DNA of 64,000 bases from Holothuria scabra (Eukaryota > Echinodermata > Holothuroidea > Aspidochirotida > Holothuriidae): the NCBI GenBank assembly GCA_037179385.1, contig CM074195.1:32630222-32694221 (forward strand), written 5' to 3'. Under the pieces are notes generated by a model, which saw only the letters and a program-made list of their open reading frames with translations, was not told the DNA's origin and did no database searches. How positions within the stretch are numbered: the stretch's first letter is position 1; each line of letters begins with the position of its first letter. Of this stretch, positions 11,094 through 23,489 are shown in pieces. A program made the position numbers and the translations under genes.

Positions 11094-11355
11094 TATAGAC
11101 GAATCCGATTAGCGCTTGTTTTTAGTGACTGTAGGCCGCCATTAGTGGGGTCCATCATCCTAAAATCGTCTTTATTTATTATTTAAAAGAATTTTAAACC
11201 CTCATATTTAGTGAAATTGTAGAATTCGAGATACAAATTAGTGTAAAACCATCCATGATAGAGTTAAGCAAGGAAATCGAAAGATTTAAAGGTGACGGAC
11301 CCCAGTTATGGCCGACTGAAATCAGACCATCACTTACTGTCTGGATTCGTGTATA
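11094..11355. mobile_element. MITE family C, copy 1
   Basis: The inverted ends are TATAGACGAATCCGAT on the left and GGATTCGTGTATA on the right. Homologous copies lie at 21780-22038 and about 55571-55813, with shared interior words such as CCCAGTTATGGCCGACTGAAA. The TA next to both ends would fit a Tc1/mariner-type TA duplication, but this is inferred. Confidence 0.8.
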
Positions 11356-11717
11356 GTAGGACTGTAGTCAGACCATAAAACAGTCTTTGAAAGACAAAGT
11401 CATAAATGTGCGTAGTTGATTTTCTCAACTCATATTTATGTCACAATATTTGAAGGAGATGTTTTAATACATCCTCTTGCCCCAAAGAGGGAATCTTCTT
11501 TTATTTTGAGCCCTAGCCAGAACAATGGTAAGCCAACTGGTGTCTTCGTGCCGATATATGTATTCAGGCTAGTACTCAATACTTGTAGCTGTTTTTTGTA
11601 TGTGAGTCCACAAAAGCTAATGATGCTAATGTATGTCAAAACTTCTTTCACCTTTTCCTTCCTATTGTAAGTTTTTTGGGCCTTAGCTAAAAGCTTCTTT
11701 TTCCTCTTTCGTGATAG

Positions 11718-11951
11718 GAAGCCCAGCAGAAAGTAAATCGTAGACTAGAAGAAATTAGAGCCAGCACAGATGGCAGTCTTTTGAGCAGTGACGTATCACG
11801 GTCTGTTGTTCCAAATGGTGCTGCTAATTTTCCAGATAGGCAACAAGGCTTCATTGGTGGCACTTTAACAAATGTCTTAGTCATTGTTGGTTTCGCTGCA
11901 TTTGCATGGACTGTGAAATATGTCTTGAGAACGATTGCTCAGCCAGAATGA
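11718..11951 (+). CDS. UBE2J2: UBE2J2 coding exon 4 (linker and tail anchor)
   Basis: Encodes residues 164-240 and the TGA stop. A charged, Ser-rich linker (EIRASTDGSLLSS) is followed by one hydrophobic span at about residues 213-231 (TNVLVIVGFAAFAWTVKYVL). The protein ends RTIAQPE, matching the vertebrate tail-anchor (human ends RSIAQE). So the catalytic domain faces the cytosol and the C-terminus is in the ER membrane. The linker is shorter than the human one, which accounts for the 19-residue length difference. The acceptor is GTGATAG at 11717. Confidence 0.95.
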   Translation, partial: EAQQKVNRRLEEIRASTDGSLLSSDVSRSVVPNGAANFPDRQQGFIGGTLTNVLVIVGFAAFAWTVKYVLRTIAQPE

Positions 11952-12330
11952 TTGTCACTTTGTAATTGTGAAGGCTGATGTTTTATTCCAAGGATAAAAG
12001 AGAGATTTATGTGCAAGGAGTAAACCTAAATCCACGAGTGTCAGAATTGCAGTTTCCTGTCAAAGCATGTCTTGAATTTTTCACATTCATGAATTGAATG
12101 TATCAATTGGTGAGAGTTTATCTTAAATTAATTTATATAGTATATACATCAAAGATTGAGAAGTATACTTTTTTCTGTTTCATGGCAGTCAAAGGGCATG
12201 TTGCCTGTCCCCCCCCCTTTTGAGATCAAAATGCAATTAACATCTGTAGTTTTACTGACATTTATTTAAGCAGTATAGTTGGTTAATCAATGATGTTGAT
12301 AGGTTTTCTAATAAATATGTGATGGAAGAC
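11952..12330 (+). other. UBE2J2 3' UTR with a candidate poly(A) signal
   Basis: The first canonical AATAAA downstream of the stop on this strand that I could find is at 12310-12315, about 360 bp after it. Alternative or longer 3' ends cannot be excluded from sequence alone. Confidence 0.5.
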
Positions 12331-15080
12331 CGAGAATGAATAGTGCTTTGGAACTAAAATGTCAAGGTCATGTTGAGCACATAGAGTATGTTATTCACAG
12401 TAGATAGTAAATGGAAAAGTATGAACCATACATTTGTGGAAATGTGAGCTAATTCATATATGCATAAGAGAGGGGATGTTAGTAGTGATATCTGAATCTG
12501 ACCCTTCCCTGGGACATCCATGGTTTTGATTCTCAGACTCAGTCTTACCAAAGACCATGAATGGAAAGTGTTGCCTGTGTGATGCTCTGCAAAAGCTACA
12601 TGTATGGAAAAAGGGAGAACAGTCAGCGCCCCACAACTTGTAAAATGTCGTAAATCTGTCATATTTACGTGAGCAGCTGTGCAGTATAACTCATACTCCT
12701 GAAGTCTGTAAGTCTTTAAAGGGTGATAACAGATGTTAACAAAGTTCAAGTTTTTTCTTACAATATTTCAGCAAATGTGTGCAAAGCAAAACATCTGTTA
12801 AACTCTGTGGTTTATGATAATAAGATGTTTTTTTTTTTTTTTTTTTGATAATGTGGCTTTGTGCTAAAGTTAAATGAAGAACACTAACCTGATTATTAGG
12901 GCAGGCACAGGGGCTGGATTTACAAAAACCACTGTAAGTATGCTGTATGCACAAAAATTTTCCTTCATGGCAGAGTCATTTATCTAACTGGTGTTTATGG
13001 CCAAGTCGCTTATGTATTTCCTTTGCCCACCATACTGACAGGTTAGAAAAATGACCCTCCCAAGAGGCAATTGTATGATGTGTTAACTGCAGAACCTTAT
13101 TTGTCACAGACTCAATCTTGTTTACAAGCAAATGTTGTCATGGGTGCTTGACAACATTTTCAAATAATTGCGAGATTGCTGCATGTGCAAAACCTAACAT
13201 TCACATACATGTACCAGCACATGCTGTATGCCAGCCAGTGCTAACCAATGGCATAACCTTTAATGGGTCTGATTGCGAAAGGAAAAGTAAGGAAATGTTT
13301 TGTGTACTATATGCAAGTTCCAGAGCTGTTCAGAGTACAAAAGGCCACAGTACAACCAAGACACACACCGTCATACATTGCATACCACTTAATAACTGCA
13401 CTGTTACTGAAAGTCAGCCACAGAAGGCCATGTGCATTTCTTTTATTTAAAACAGCCTTATGCATTTGGCTATAAATGTAGCACAATGAATGTTCTAATG
13501 TACTCATGTTGCAGTTACACATTGATCTGTGTGAACCTAGTAAAATTTTTTCGTGAATGTCTTTTTCTGAAAGTTCTTTTACAGTTGATAAGTCTTGATC
13601 TATCTTTTGACGAGAAGTTCCACTTGTTTGTGCATCCTGCCTCACATGAGCAGTAGTGATTGATTGCAGTACAGCATGAATGGAATTTAGTGCTGGGTAA
13701 CATTCACCTTTTATCCTCGCGATAATCAAATAGTAAAAACATGGCCATAATTCAGTAATGAAGATAATTTTCCTGAAACAAGTTTCATGAAAATTTCCCT
13801 TACTCTGAGTGGACTAACAGAGAAGTACACAAGTGAAGGATACTAAGTGACTCCTTTGTCTCATTTTGTTGTTCATTAGCTTTTTAAATGGTTGAGAAAT
13901 GAATGAAAGGTCACAAGGTGATGGCAACAGGGTGTGGTTGCTTACTTTACTGCAAGATCAGTGCAAGGTAAATATAGAAATTTGCAAATGAGAAAATAGA
14001 ACACCACAAAAGAAGAATGAAAAAAAAGCAGGCCTGTTTTATTTCAAATTTTCTTTTTCACAAGGAATTATTGCCATGTTTCATATCTTAATACAGACTT
14101 GATCAAAACTTATTGTGAATGTGGTGGGAAGATTGGTGTTGGAACACTCGGGTATGTCGTTTTCCCCAGTGTTTGCACTAAATGCTCTAAGCTGAGTTAT
14201 TATGGGATTCTCTTACTTCGCTTTAGAAATCCTACAAAATTGAAATTTCCAGGGGGATATTTTAGGAACTTGCCAATCTATTCTGGTTAATATTGGCCCT
14301 TTCCTCCTTTTCAATTGAAAATTCCCCCTAAAATTGCTTTTGAAGTAGGAAAATTCTGTCCTTAATTTTAAAGCCTAGTGCTAACACTTTGCCCCTTTTG
14401 ATCTATCCCTGAGCGTGTAGCCTTGGTCGTCGCAGAATCTGCTGCTACTTGTCATGATTTTTTTATTTTTGTTTTGAAAAAATTTGAGCAGTAAATACCA
14501 TCATTCTATGGTGGTGCTTAAGTTGCATAGTTACAGTACTGATGAATTTAAATGTATTTTATCATGTAAATATTCAAGATGTGTTGACAGTTTTGGGTGG
14601 GTTGGAAAGTGTAAATTATAAGTATGCTTTAAATTAAACAAACTGTTTTCTTTTCAGTACAAGTCACTTTTGACTGGAATGTGTACAGCTAGATATGTGA
14701 AGATAGGTGATTCGATGGGGGTGGGGTGGGGGGGTTAGGGTGGAGGGGCTCAAGTGGTTTCTGAGTTGGTGAGGCGCTTGCCTTTGCTTCATTTTGTTTG
14801 GTGATATCTAGATATTTGCTTCTGTATTAAAAAGCAGTGGAACAACGCCAAATATCTCACATTGTGTATCGAGATACAGGTCTATAGGTCCTTTTCCGAC
14901 AAGCAGTTACAAAGGTTGGTGGGATAGACTGTTGGTGTACATTTTTTGCCACAATTAAATGCCAATGGCAAAATGGATGTGTACCCAAAGTCCATCCTTT
15001 TAATCCTTTGTAATTTCTATTTGAAAAAAAAGGGTTGTATGAAGATGCCATAAATACATAAATCAAGCATGTCAGGAACC
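12331..15080. other. Intergenic region without a supported gene
   Basis: AT-rich sequence with a T tract near 12828-12846. Short open frames on both strands at 13118-13730 overlap one another and resemble nothing I know. A G-rich stretch with GGGGTGGGG occurs near 14718-14745. The region could be extended 3' UTR of UBE2J2, but nothing in the sequence shows that. Confidence 0.4.
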
Positions 15081-15371
15081 TTAAAGGGCCAAACCTCTCA
15101 CCCCAAACTACAGTTTTGGTACCCTGGTACCGAAATTCTCAATTGGCTTAGCTCTTTGACAGCTAATTCAAACAATGCAGAGTACCAAAGCTTACATTAC
15201 ACAGCATGAGAGTGTTTTGATTATATAAATTGAGTTTTTCTTTACTCACCTTGAAGCAATGAACTGAGATTGTATCTGGATGAGCATGAATTTCAGACAA
15301 CTGTGGGAGGAGCTTAAGTAAGAAGATTAGTAGATTTTGGACTGTTTGGGGTGAGAGAACTGAACGTTTAA
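15081..15371 (+). mobile_element. MITE family A, copy 3
   Basis: TTAA (15081-15084 and 15368-15371) flanks AGGGCCAAACCTCTCACCCC at the left and GGGGTGAGAGAACTGAACG at the right. The interior has the family words TTCAAACAATGCAGAGTACC and GAGATTGTATCTGGATGAG. Confidence 0.9.
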
Positions 15372-15534
15372 GCTGAAAGCAATGTTTTATACTTCCATTT
15401 ACGTTGTGGAATATTACAGATTATTACTTGAAGAGAAATTAACTACTTATTGGATCCTGGTCCCATCATATATCCATTAGATTTTTTTATCAGTGAAATA
15501 AAGCTTTATTTTATAGCAGGACAATAGGCTTGAG

Positions 15535-15750
15535 TTCACTGAACACATTTCAAGACTCATGTTGCAACAGGTTACGGACACAACTTGACACAAATGTTTT
15601 GCATATCTGTGTACACTGGACACATGTCCCGGACACAAGTTTGGACACGTTGCCCCTTGTGTCTGGTCTGTACACGCTGGCAACGTTTTTGGACACAAGG
15701 TGTTTTGGCAACATGTTGTAACAAGTGTCTTGAAACGTGTTCAGTGTACA
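15535..15750. mobile_element. Foldback/MITE-like inverted repeat
   Basis: The left arm (15535-15574) and right arm (about 15709-15750) are imperfect reverse complements of about 40 bp, sharing ACTGAACAC and TTTCAAGAC. The interior repeats GGACACAAG-type words. No coding capacity is visible. It is likely a non-autonomous DNA element, superfamily unknown. Confidence 0.6.
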
Positions 15751-16789
15751 CAGGGCATAAGTCGAATTCCTTATGGTACAGTAATTAAACAAATGAACAG
15801 TCTTTGACTTTGTGGCAAACTATGGATTTGTAAATTTTTGTTTGTCTTAGCGGCTGGAAAAAGAGCCTCTTTTTTTTTTCTCTTTTTTTTTGGGGGGGGG
15901 GGGGGAGGGTCTGTGTGTTTTGTTTGTAAATAGAGGTGTTTTGAGGATTTTTAATTTTGTCCATATGATCTACATACCAGCACTGCTGTTTAAGTTTCAG
16001 GTTTTTCAAGTATTGAAACTGTTCTGAAACTTGTGAATGGAACAAATCTGCCTTGGATTACAATTTTAATGATACAGTAGGTACAGTAATGTTTTAGTGT
16101 ACATGATTAAACTACTGTTAGTAACATCCTCCTTCCCTGCCTGACTACAGTACATCTTATTACCTCAGAAAGGAAAAAAAGCATTTAGCCGTAGTTGTAC
16201 TACAGTGAATTAGGAGTAGAACTGGATCAGATTTTTGTGGGTGTTTATTGAAATTTTCCACATTTGTGGTCGGGAAGACACAAATATTTGCCAACCAGTC
16301 AAACCAACAAACATATTTAATCATAACATCCATAGCTTAGTAAAGTGGAGAGGACTGCATCGAAATTTAGATGCAAACTTCATTACCATAATATGACTTA
16401 TTCATGAAATCTCTCATGAATCTTGTTGTTGTTTTGAGTGAGTGTTGGTACTCCTGTAGTCGTAAACTGGAAGTCTAGACTGAAACCTGAGATGTCTTGT
16501 CATTATTGTGTTGCATTACCACCTGTGTAGTGAATACTACTAGGATGTGGGTGTTACACTGATGTGCCAACTGTGTGGGTGGCATGGGCTTCTGCATGAT
16601 TTAAATGAGATCAGAGTTTGCCTTCTTTTGAATATTCACTTGCATGCAACTAGTCTTGAAGCCACATATTTCTTTGAATATTGAAAAGGATTTGTTCAGT
16701 GTTCACTTTGGCAGGCGTTAAGGGAATGACTGAGCAAGGAATATGCTGTCCAGTCAGCTCAGAAAGCAAGTTGAGTATGTGTTACTGGT
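15751..16789. other. Intergenic region
   Basis: Nothing but simple tracts is seen: a pyrimidine run and a G12-type run at 15870-15906. No gene or RNA is supported. Confidence 0.4.
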
Positions 16790-18250
16790 TTTTGGTTTCG
16801 ATGAAAAGAGAAACCTATGCATTCATGATGGCGTGTGTGTGTATGCATGTGTGTGTGAGTGTGGGTGTGTGTGTGTGTGTGTTTGTGACACTTTGCTTGT
16901 TTACACGATATCTTGAGAAGGGAATTTCTGACAATTCTCAAACTTGGTACACAGATACCCCATACTGAGAGGAAGAACCCTATTTATTTTGGTGGAGGTC
17001 AAAGGTCATCTGGGGTCACAGGGGGTCAAACCCCGAAATCCTTGTTTATACGATATCTCAAGATAGGAAACTTGGATTAATTTCAAACTTGATATGTTGA
17101 TGCGTTATGATGTAAGGAAGAAACCTATTGATTTTGGTGGAGGTCAAAGGTCATTTGGGGTCACAGGGGGTCAAACCCCAAAATCCTTGTTAACACGATA
17201 TCTCAAGATAGGGAACTTGGATTCATTTCAAACTTGATATGTTGATGCGTTACTGATGTAAGAAAGAACCCAATTGATTTTGGTGGAGGTCAAAGGTCAT
17301 TTGGGGTCACAGGGGGTCAAACCCCCAAATCCTTGTTTACACGATATCTCATGGTAGGAAAATTGGATTAATTTCAAACTTGATACGTTGATGTGTTATG
17401 ATGTAAGCAAGAACCCTATTGATTTTGGTGGAGGTCAAAGGTCATTTGGGGTCACAGGGGGTCAAACCCCGAAATCTTTGTTTACACTGTATCGCAAGCT
17501 AGGAAACTTGGATTCATTTCAAACTTGATACGTTGATGCGTTATGATGTGAGGAAGAACCCTATTGATTTTGGTGGAGGTCAAGGGTTGTTTGGGGTCAC
17601 ATGGGGTCAAATCTGGAGATCCTTGTTTACACTATATCGCAAGGTAGGAAACTTGGATTTATTTCAAACTTGATATGTTGATGTGCTATGATGTAAGGAA
17701 GAACCCTATTGATTTTGGTGGAGGTCAAAGGTCAGAAGGGGACAAATCCTGAAAACTTTTTAACACAATATCTCAAGGTGGGAAGCTTGGATTGATTTCA
17801 AACTTGATATGTTGATGCAGTATGATGTAAACAAGAATCCTATTGATTTTGGTAGAGGTCAAAGCTCATTTGGGGTCAAAGGGGTTCATACTCCGAAAAC
17901 CTGTATAGGACAGCTCAAGGTACGAAACCTGGATGTATTTCACAATTAGTGTGTGTATGAGGTATGGTAAGTTGAAAGGACTGTACCTGTTGTTTTTGAT
18001 GGAGGTCAATGGCCATCTGGTATCACCTGGCATCAAACTTTGTAAACCTTGTTTGCAGAATATCTTAAGGCACAGTAGAAATTTGGCTTTTTGAATATAG
18101 AGGTGTTTTGGTTAAAAGAAAAACCAGTTACTTACAGGTTGAGTCAAAGGTCACTTTGGGTCACCAGTTGTTACTACAAATGTAGCATTTTATTGAAAAG
18201 AGCATGTATGTATCATCGAAACCTCAATGCATTTTTGCATTCTGGTTTAC
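16790..18250 (+). mobile_element. Repeat-carrying element with GGTTTCGATG inverted ends, copy 1
   Basis: GGTTTCGATG (16794-16803) and its exact complement CATCGAAACC (18214-18223) bracket a GT-rich leader (16832-16884) and the 145-bp tandem array. The right end is followed by a small hairpin, AATGCATTTTTGCATT (18226-18241). A second, diverged copy with the same layout is at about 19697-20408. The terminal repeats suggest a mobile element, but no target duplication was confirmed. Confidence 0.6.
16975..18030 (+). repeat. 145-bp tandem array with DR1-like motifs
   Basis: About eight head-to-tail units. The anchor GGAGGTCA recurs with A of AGGTCA at 16996, 17141, 17287, 17432, 17577, 17722, 17856 and 18003, so the period is 145-146 bp except for one shorter unit. 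Most units contain two AGGTCA half-sites one base apart (a consensus DR1). They are followed after four bases by GGGTCA and, in several units, after four more by another GGGTCA. The DR1 is perfect in five units (16996, 17141, 17287, 17432, 17722) and degenerate in the rest. Confidence 0.93.
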
Positions 18251-19696
18251 TCAATTTGAGCACACAGTTATAACAGCAAAGATCAAATGAAGGAGCATAT
18301 CATGTTACATAGTCTGATACCCGATATACCTCACACTGCCGTTGATCTGATGAGGTTTGTTTGTTGAATTTTTAAGAACCAACTTTGTGACATGTATAAA
18401 GTTGTTGTCCTGATCCCAGCATACATTAAAAGGGTTTTAGAATACCTTTCAAGTTTTGATGTTTCCATTTGCCTCATATGTGCTTATTGAATCTTGAAAA
18501 TGGTTCAATATTCTTGAGACTATTTTGTCAGTCAAAAAAACAACAAGAGTCACAGTTGTTCTCTTCTAAGAGCTTCTTACTCCTCATACTAATCATTGAA
18601 ACAGTTCTGTGGCAGCTATCCATGAAATCTCCCAGCCTAGCCACCTATCCACCTGGTTCCCCATGCTGTGTCTTGGGCAGTAAGGCCCAGGGTAGGTCAA
18701 TTCAAATGATGAAGTTGAGTGGGGGCCGGGGGTGGGGGTGGCAGGGGTTGGCAAGGAACATATTAAAAGGCACCACCTTACAATATTTTACTCAAATTTA
18801 CAATTTAAAAATTGATGGAGGTGCCTTTTTTAGAACTAAATACATTCAGAGAAAAGTGATGGATACCATTTCCCTAGTTACATTACCCTGATGCTCTCCA
18901 GAAGATTGCAAATTTTGGCTGCCTTACAATATATCTGCACTTCGCAACATATTCCAATTTCTTTCAGTTGTATTAAATATTTAACTATTGTTCGGTATTT
19001 CAGTATATTTTTAACCTTTAACAGTATTCATGTTCTTTTAACCATCTAGAATTTATTAAAAACTGCAAGGGCATATGCAAGAGTATAGACAGCATGAGGC
19101 ATGGGGTCCCAGCACCTTCATGCCCATGGGTAGATGAGGACACCTGAAGGGAATATTTTCCAGAATTTTAAGATTAACAAAGTTAAACGTTTTCAGAAGG
19201 CCACACCATTTTAGGGGGTGGCCAAATGTGTGAAAAGGTACTAAGCCAATGACAAACTCCAAAATTTGAAGGAGGAAAATTATTTTGGGGGACATTTGCC
19301 TGTCCCCCCCCCCCCGGCTAGGGGCCAGACCTTCAAGTCACACTCTCCTTTCTCTTTACCAAAGCCTAATGCTCTACAAGTTTCATTTTTTTTATGTAGA
19401 CGCTATTAGTAGTTTTGTTTTATCTTATTTAAACAGATATGTATACAATATTACTGCTTAAACAAATGTTTTCCATATAACTGGCTCCCAGTGAGTGTAA
19501 TATGTGAATAAAAATTATTACAAACTGAGATATTTGGGTGTGTGAGTCACTCTTGATATAAGTATTCTTGTAATTATATACTCAAGCATGTTTTAGATCA
19601 GAATATTTGTTGGGCAAGGAGAAAGACATTTCAAAAACAGAAAGGATGTTATAGTGCAACATCAAGTTTTACTTATCATTCGTTTATTTCCCTCAT
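18251..19696. other. Intergenic region
   Basis: No gene is supported. The open frame at 18469-18891 has no recognisable domain. C-rich tracts flank 19302-19315 in a transposon-like context. AATAAA near 19507 lies too far from any coding exon to assign. Confidence 0.4.
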
Positions 19697-20408
19697 TTTT
19701 GGTTTCAACGAAGGAGAAATATATACAGTCATTATGGCATGTGTGTTTGTGTGGGTGTGTGTATGTGCGTTGACAATTGGTGTAAACCGTGGACTAAAGA
19801 TTGAATTTATACCCGCGAACCGAGGACACACATGACACCGTGGACGGTCCACGGTTATGCCAGCATGCTAGCAACACTCCTTTCATAAATTTGGAGGCGC
19901 TATAGTGATATCTCATTGATATTTCAATGGTCCATGGTTGCCTGCAGAAAATCAGATTCAGCCTAGTGATGTGTTTATGGCGAACAAAATTGGAACTGAT
20001 TGTGTATGCATGTCACCCACAGGCACAAATCAGTGATTTGTGGATACGTTAACAAATGGCATAACCTACACTTTACAGCATTGGTTTATATCTCATTATA
20101 GTCATGTTAGAAGGGTGTCCTTGGTTTGTATGTGGGTGTGGATGTGTGTGTTTGTGACACTTTGCTTGTTGACGCGTGGTAACACAATATCTGAAGATAG
20201 GATTGTCTGAGAGTTTTCAAAGTGTTGCCCATATTAAGTGGAAGAACCCTATTGTTTTTGGTGGAGGCCAAAGGCCATTTAGAGTAGCACAATTATTTTG
20301 TGAACATGCTTGTATATCATTCAGCTGAGACGATATGTGACATAATGGCATTATTTTGAATAGAACATATTGCATATAGTCGAAGCCCGAATGCATTTTT
20401 GCATTCTG
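19697..20408 (+). mobile_element. Repeat-carrying element, copy 2 (degenerate)
   Basis: It has the same layout as the copy at 16790: GGTTTCAACGAAGGAG at the left, a GT-rich leader near 19738-19770 and again at 20130-20155, then one array unit with a degenerate DR1 (AGGCCA-A-AGGCCA at 20265-20277). The right-end hairpin is AATGCATTTTTGCATT (20390-20405). Only one array unit is present. Confidence 0.55.
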
Positions 20409-20965
20409 CTTAGCTCAACCCACGAAGTGTGGATAGAGCTAAACGGAATCATTTTTCTTGCCGGTATTGGATTTGGGAGGTCTTCCCTAAGTCATTACGA
20501 CAAAAATATATGGGAGTGCACTGGGTGTTATTAACGAAAGAGCGATGGATGTGCTCTTAATGTAATTTTGGCTAAGATCATGTGTAGTATCTGCGTTCTT
20601 TTCCTCCAGTCTAGAATAGAGTCACGCATTACACACCAGTGACGTAAATGGTCTGAAGGCCTTGAAGTTGGTCGATCACGTATTGTGCTTCAGTGGACGT
20701 AATAGCTTCTTCGGGAAGGAGTTTCGCCGCACGGCCCTTTGCCAGAGGGTCGGGAGGACTTCAAAAAAGGAGTTTTTAATGTACTTATTGCGGACAGTCT
20801 GAAGTCCCCATAACATGACTCTCTGGCAAAGAATCAAACAACTAGCCTACTCTCGGGACAGTTCTGCCTTCCAAGGAATCTACGACCAGGAAAAGAACAC
20901 AAAACGTAATACTGACCAACCACGAAACCTTCGGACCATCAACGGGGAAAGAATATGCTGTATCT

Positions 20966-21212
20966 TTAAAGGGCAAAATCAGTCGCAAAACTTGTTGTGA
21001 AGCAACAGATAAATCTCCCATTGTTTTTTTTTTTTTGCACTACCAGTATCTTTCATAATATTTTACAACTTAAATGTTACATATTCAAGGCAGGTTACTC
21101 CCAGCAAATTTCACAACCGAGGAATAGAAATATTGATGCATGATCCTCTAGAACCAATCATGAAACAGGATAGTCTAAATTAAGTTGGGGTGACTGCATT
21201 TTCCCCCTTTAA
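20966..21212 (+). mobile_element. MITE family B, copy 1
   Basis: TTAA at both ends (20966-20969 and 21209-21212). The left end is AAAGGGCAAAATCAGTCGC and the right end AAGTTGGGGTGACTGC followed by CCCCTTTAA. Interior words AACTTAAATGTTACATATTC and CCAATCATGAAACAGGA recur in the other family B copies. The ends resemble family A (TTAAAGGGC), so both may be mobilised by the same piggyBac-type transposase. Confidence 0.82.
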
Positions 21213-21779
21213 AAGGAAAATGTATCGCATCCCTAAATTGAAAACATGTATAACATATCATTCAAAGCGAAAAAGCGCCATCGTTTTCAGGTTCCAGCAC
21301 ATGATGGGATATGTCACAAAGGCGGCTGTCATAAGCCAATCCCTTCCACGGCGCGGGGTTTGTGGTTCTTTTGCTATGTTCGGCTGCCTTTTCAATACGG
21401 AGACATCTGCCATAATGTTTTGGCCATTAAGACGGAGCATCTTCCAAAAGAAACTTTAACAAATAGCAGTTGTTTATGGGTGCGCCGGATGGTCTTTAAT
21501 GAACACTAAGAAACAATACAATTTTGCGCCCTCGCATTTTCAATCAACGGGCGTGACTTTAAACGACATCTCTTCCCGTACCAGCTGCTCTCTACTACGC
21601 TATTCCCTGCAAGAGGTTTCAACTCAGGAATATCGTATCAAGTTAGACGTATAAGGTAACTATTTATCACTTGGACTGTCCCAATTTTACTAACCTACTC
21701 ACTTCAATTAAGGCTTCTACCCCCCCCCCCCACAGCTGTCCAAAACTCTTATATAGGACACATATACTGGTGAGCATGC
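21213..21779. other. Intergenic region
   Basis: Contains overlapping short frames (21190-21509) without recognisable domains, and a C10 run at 21721-21731. No gene is supported. Confidence 0.35.
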
Positions 21780-22038
21780 TATAGATGAATCCGATCAGCG
21801 CTTGTGTTTAGTGACTGTAGGCATTCATTAGTGGGGTCCATTAGGCTTAATTCGTCTCTATTTATTGTCTAAATGTTATTTCAAACCCTCATATGCAGTG
21901 AAATTGAGGGTAGAGGGATTTCAGTGTACAACCATCCATGATACAGCTAGGTAAGGGAATTGAAAGATTAAAAGGTGATAGACCCCAGTTATGCCCGACT
22001 GAAATCAGACCATCACTTGCTGTCCGGATTCGTCTATA
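21780..22038. mobile_element. MITE family C, copy 2
   Basis: The ends are TATAGATGAATCCGATCAGC and TCCGGATTCGTCTATA. The interior is clearly homologous to 11094-11355 throughout. The better-preserved right end shows that the terminal repeat is about TATAGACGAATCCGGA. Confidence 0.85.
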
Positions 22039-22232
22039 GCCACATAATCAGAAAACTCTCGATGAGCGATGTGTAATATGTGGTACCGTACTCTGCATTA
22101 TGTGAATTCGATGTGAATCGAAGAACTATAGTGGAAATGTTATTAGTACTCAACTCTGCAAGACGTTTGTAGGTCCGACTTAAACCAGTTGTAAGAATGG
22201 TAACAAACTGAGCCGTAACGTCACATCTGACT

Positions 22233-22471
22233 AAGTAGCATTGGTCAAGACCCTTATACTAGTTCATAGTACATTTGCTACTTTTTTGAGTTCGCCCTCT
22301 ATTCTCAGCTCTGTTATTACCATAGAGCAGGATAATATGAACTATTAATTATCATGCTCTATGGTTATTACTGAAGCAAATCTCCCTGCAAAGTAGTCAA
22401 GTGTAAAGCCCGCCCTCTTTTTGAATTTCGGTGAGAAATAAGGTGTAATAACGTCTTGGCCAAGACTACTT
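22233..22471. mobile_element. Foldback element with a nested hairpin
   Basis: The outer arms AAGTAGCATTGGTCAAGAC (from 22233) and GTCTTGGCCAAGACTACTT (ending 22471) are imperfect reverse complements. In the middle, 22320-22336 and 22348-22364 form a 17-bp arm pair with one mismatch around CCATAGAGCA, with an 11-base loop. No coding capacity. Confidence 0.65.
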
Positions 22472-23489
22472 ACTAAGTAACTAACCTACAGATTTTATGG
22501 ATATGACAAAAGGCGCACCGGGGTATTTTTTGCAGTGGGCAAGAGCAATTTTCACCCATATAATTGCACAATTTATCATTTTTTCCCAGATTTTGCACGA
22601 ACAGACCGATTGCTTTTGCCCGAATTGGCAGGCGAATGCCTCCTGCACCCCTCGCCTGTGGATATGACGTCAAACTTCTTCAGGTAAACATCTTTAATGA
22701 CAATAAGGGCTTATCCGTTGCCACTTTGCTGCTATATATCATTTGTTAGGTCGGCGGTCATTCTCCTCTTTCAGTAGCGTATAAGTTATTGTATTCATTA
22801 AAGCACAATTTTAATAATTTAAAATACAACCAAGATAACACTGGGTTCAAAATTCTAACTAGATAGCGCCCCTATTTAATAAAATTTTAGCAGTAGGAAA
22901 TTCATACAGTCCTTGACCAATATTATAGTCAGTTACGCGAGTCTTCCTCCGCGTGCGTGCTGCGCGCTTCAATTGTTTTGTCCCCCAACTTGACGCCGCG
23001 TGACGCGCAGGTCTCACAGAAATTCACATGTTTTCAGTCGCGGGACGCATAATTTTAACCTCAGGGGTAGGGTGGGTGGAACGTGTGTGATTAGGTGGGA
23101 ATAAGGTTGATTTGGGAGGCAGCCTTCGACTCGCTACGCTGGTCTGCTTGACTTAGTGTTCAGCATTAAAAACGAACGCTAATTAAGAATTTTTCCCAGA
23201 ATTTTTGTCCAGTCACTCAAAGGCCATAACAGGTTAAATCAGGAAACAAACTAAATTTTGGATGCATTAACTGAATAATTCTTCCTCTTTACAGTTGTAA
23301 CCTGTGTCACTTCCTCTTTTCACACCGATTCTTGCTTGCGAAGCTATAGAATAGACCTTTAGCTGTGAAAGTATGCATATTAGTTTTCAAGTTTCAGCAA
23401 ACTGTGATGCATAGACGTTTTGCCATAACGCGTATCTGTACGTATGTGATTGGCTGGGTTTCTACATTACTCGTTATAGTCTTTGTGTT
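22472..23489. other. Intergenic region
   Basis: No gene, RNA or clear repeat is seen. A GC-richer patch with several CG dinucleotides spans about 22940-23040. Confidence 0.35.

Larger units (their letters stand above)
10187..11717. other. UBE2J2 intron 3
   Basis: The intron runs from GTGAGT to a TTTCGTGATAG acceptor. It contains a 28-bp minisatellite (about 10333-10558) and a family C MITE (11094-11355). Confidence 0.85.

Noticed and set aside
13118..13730. Overlapping open frames on both strands, possible gene
   Set aside because: Neither strand gives a recognisable domain, splice support or a plausible start context; several begin at non-ATG codons.
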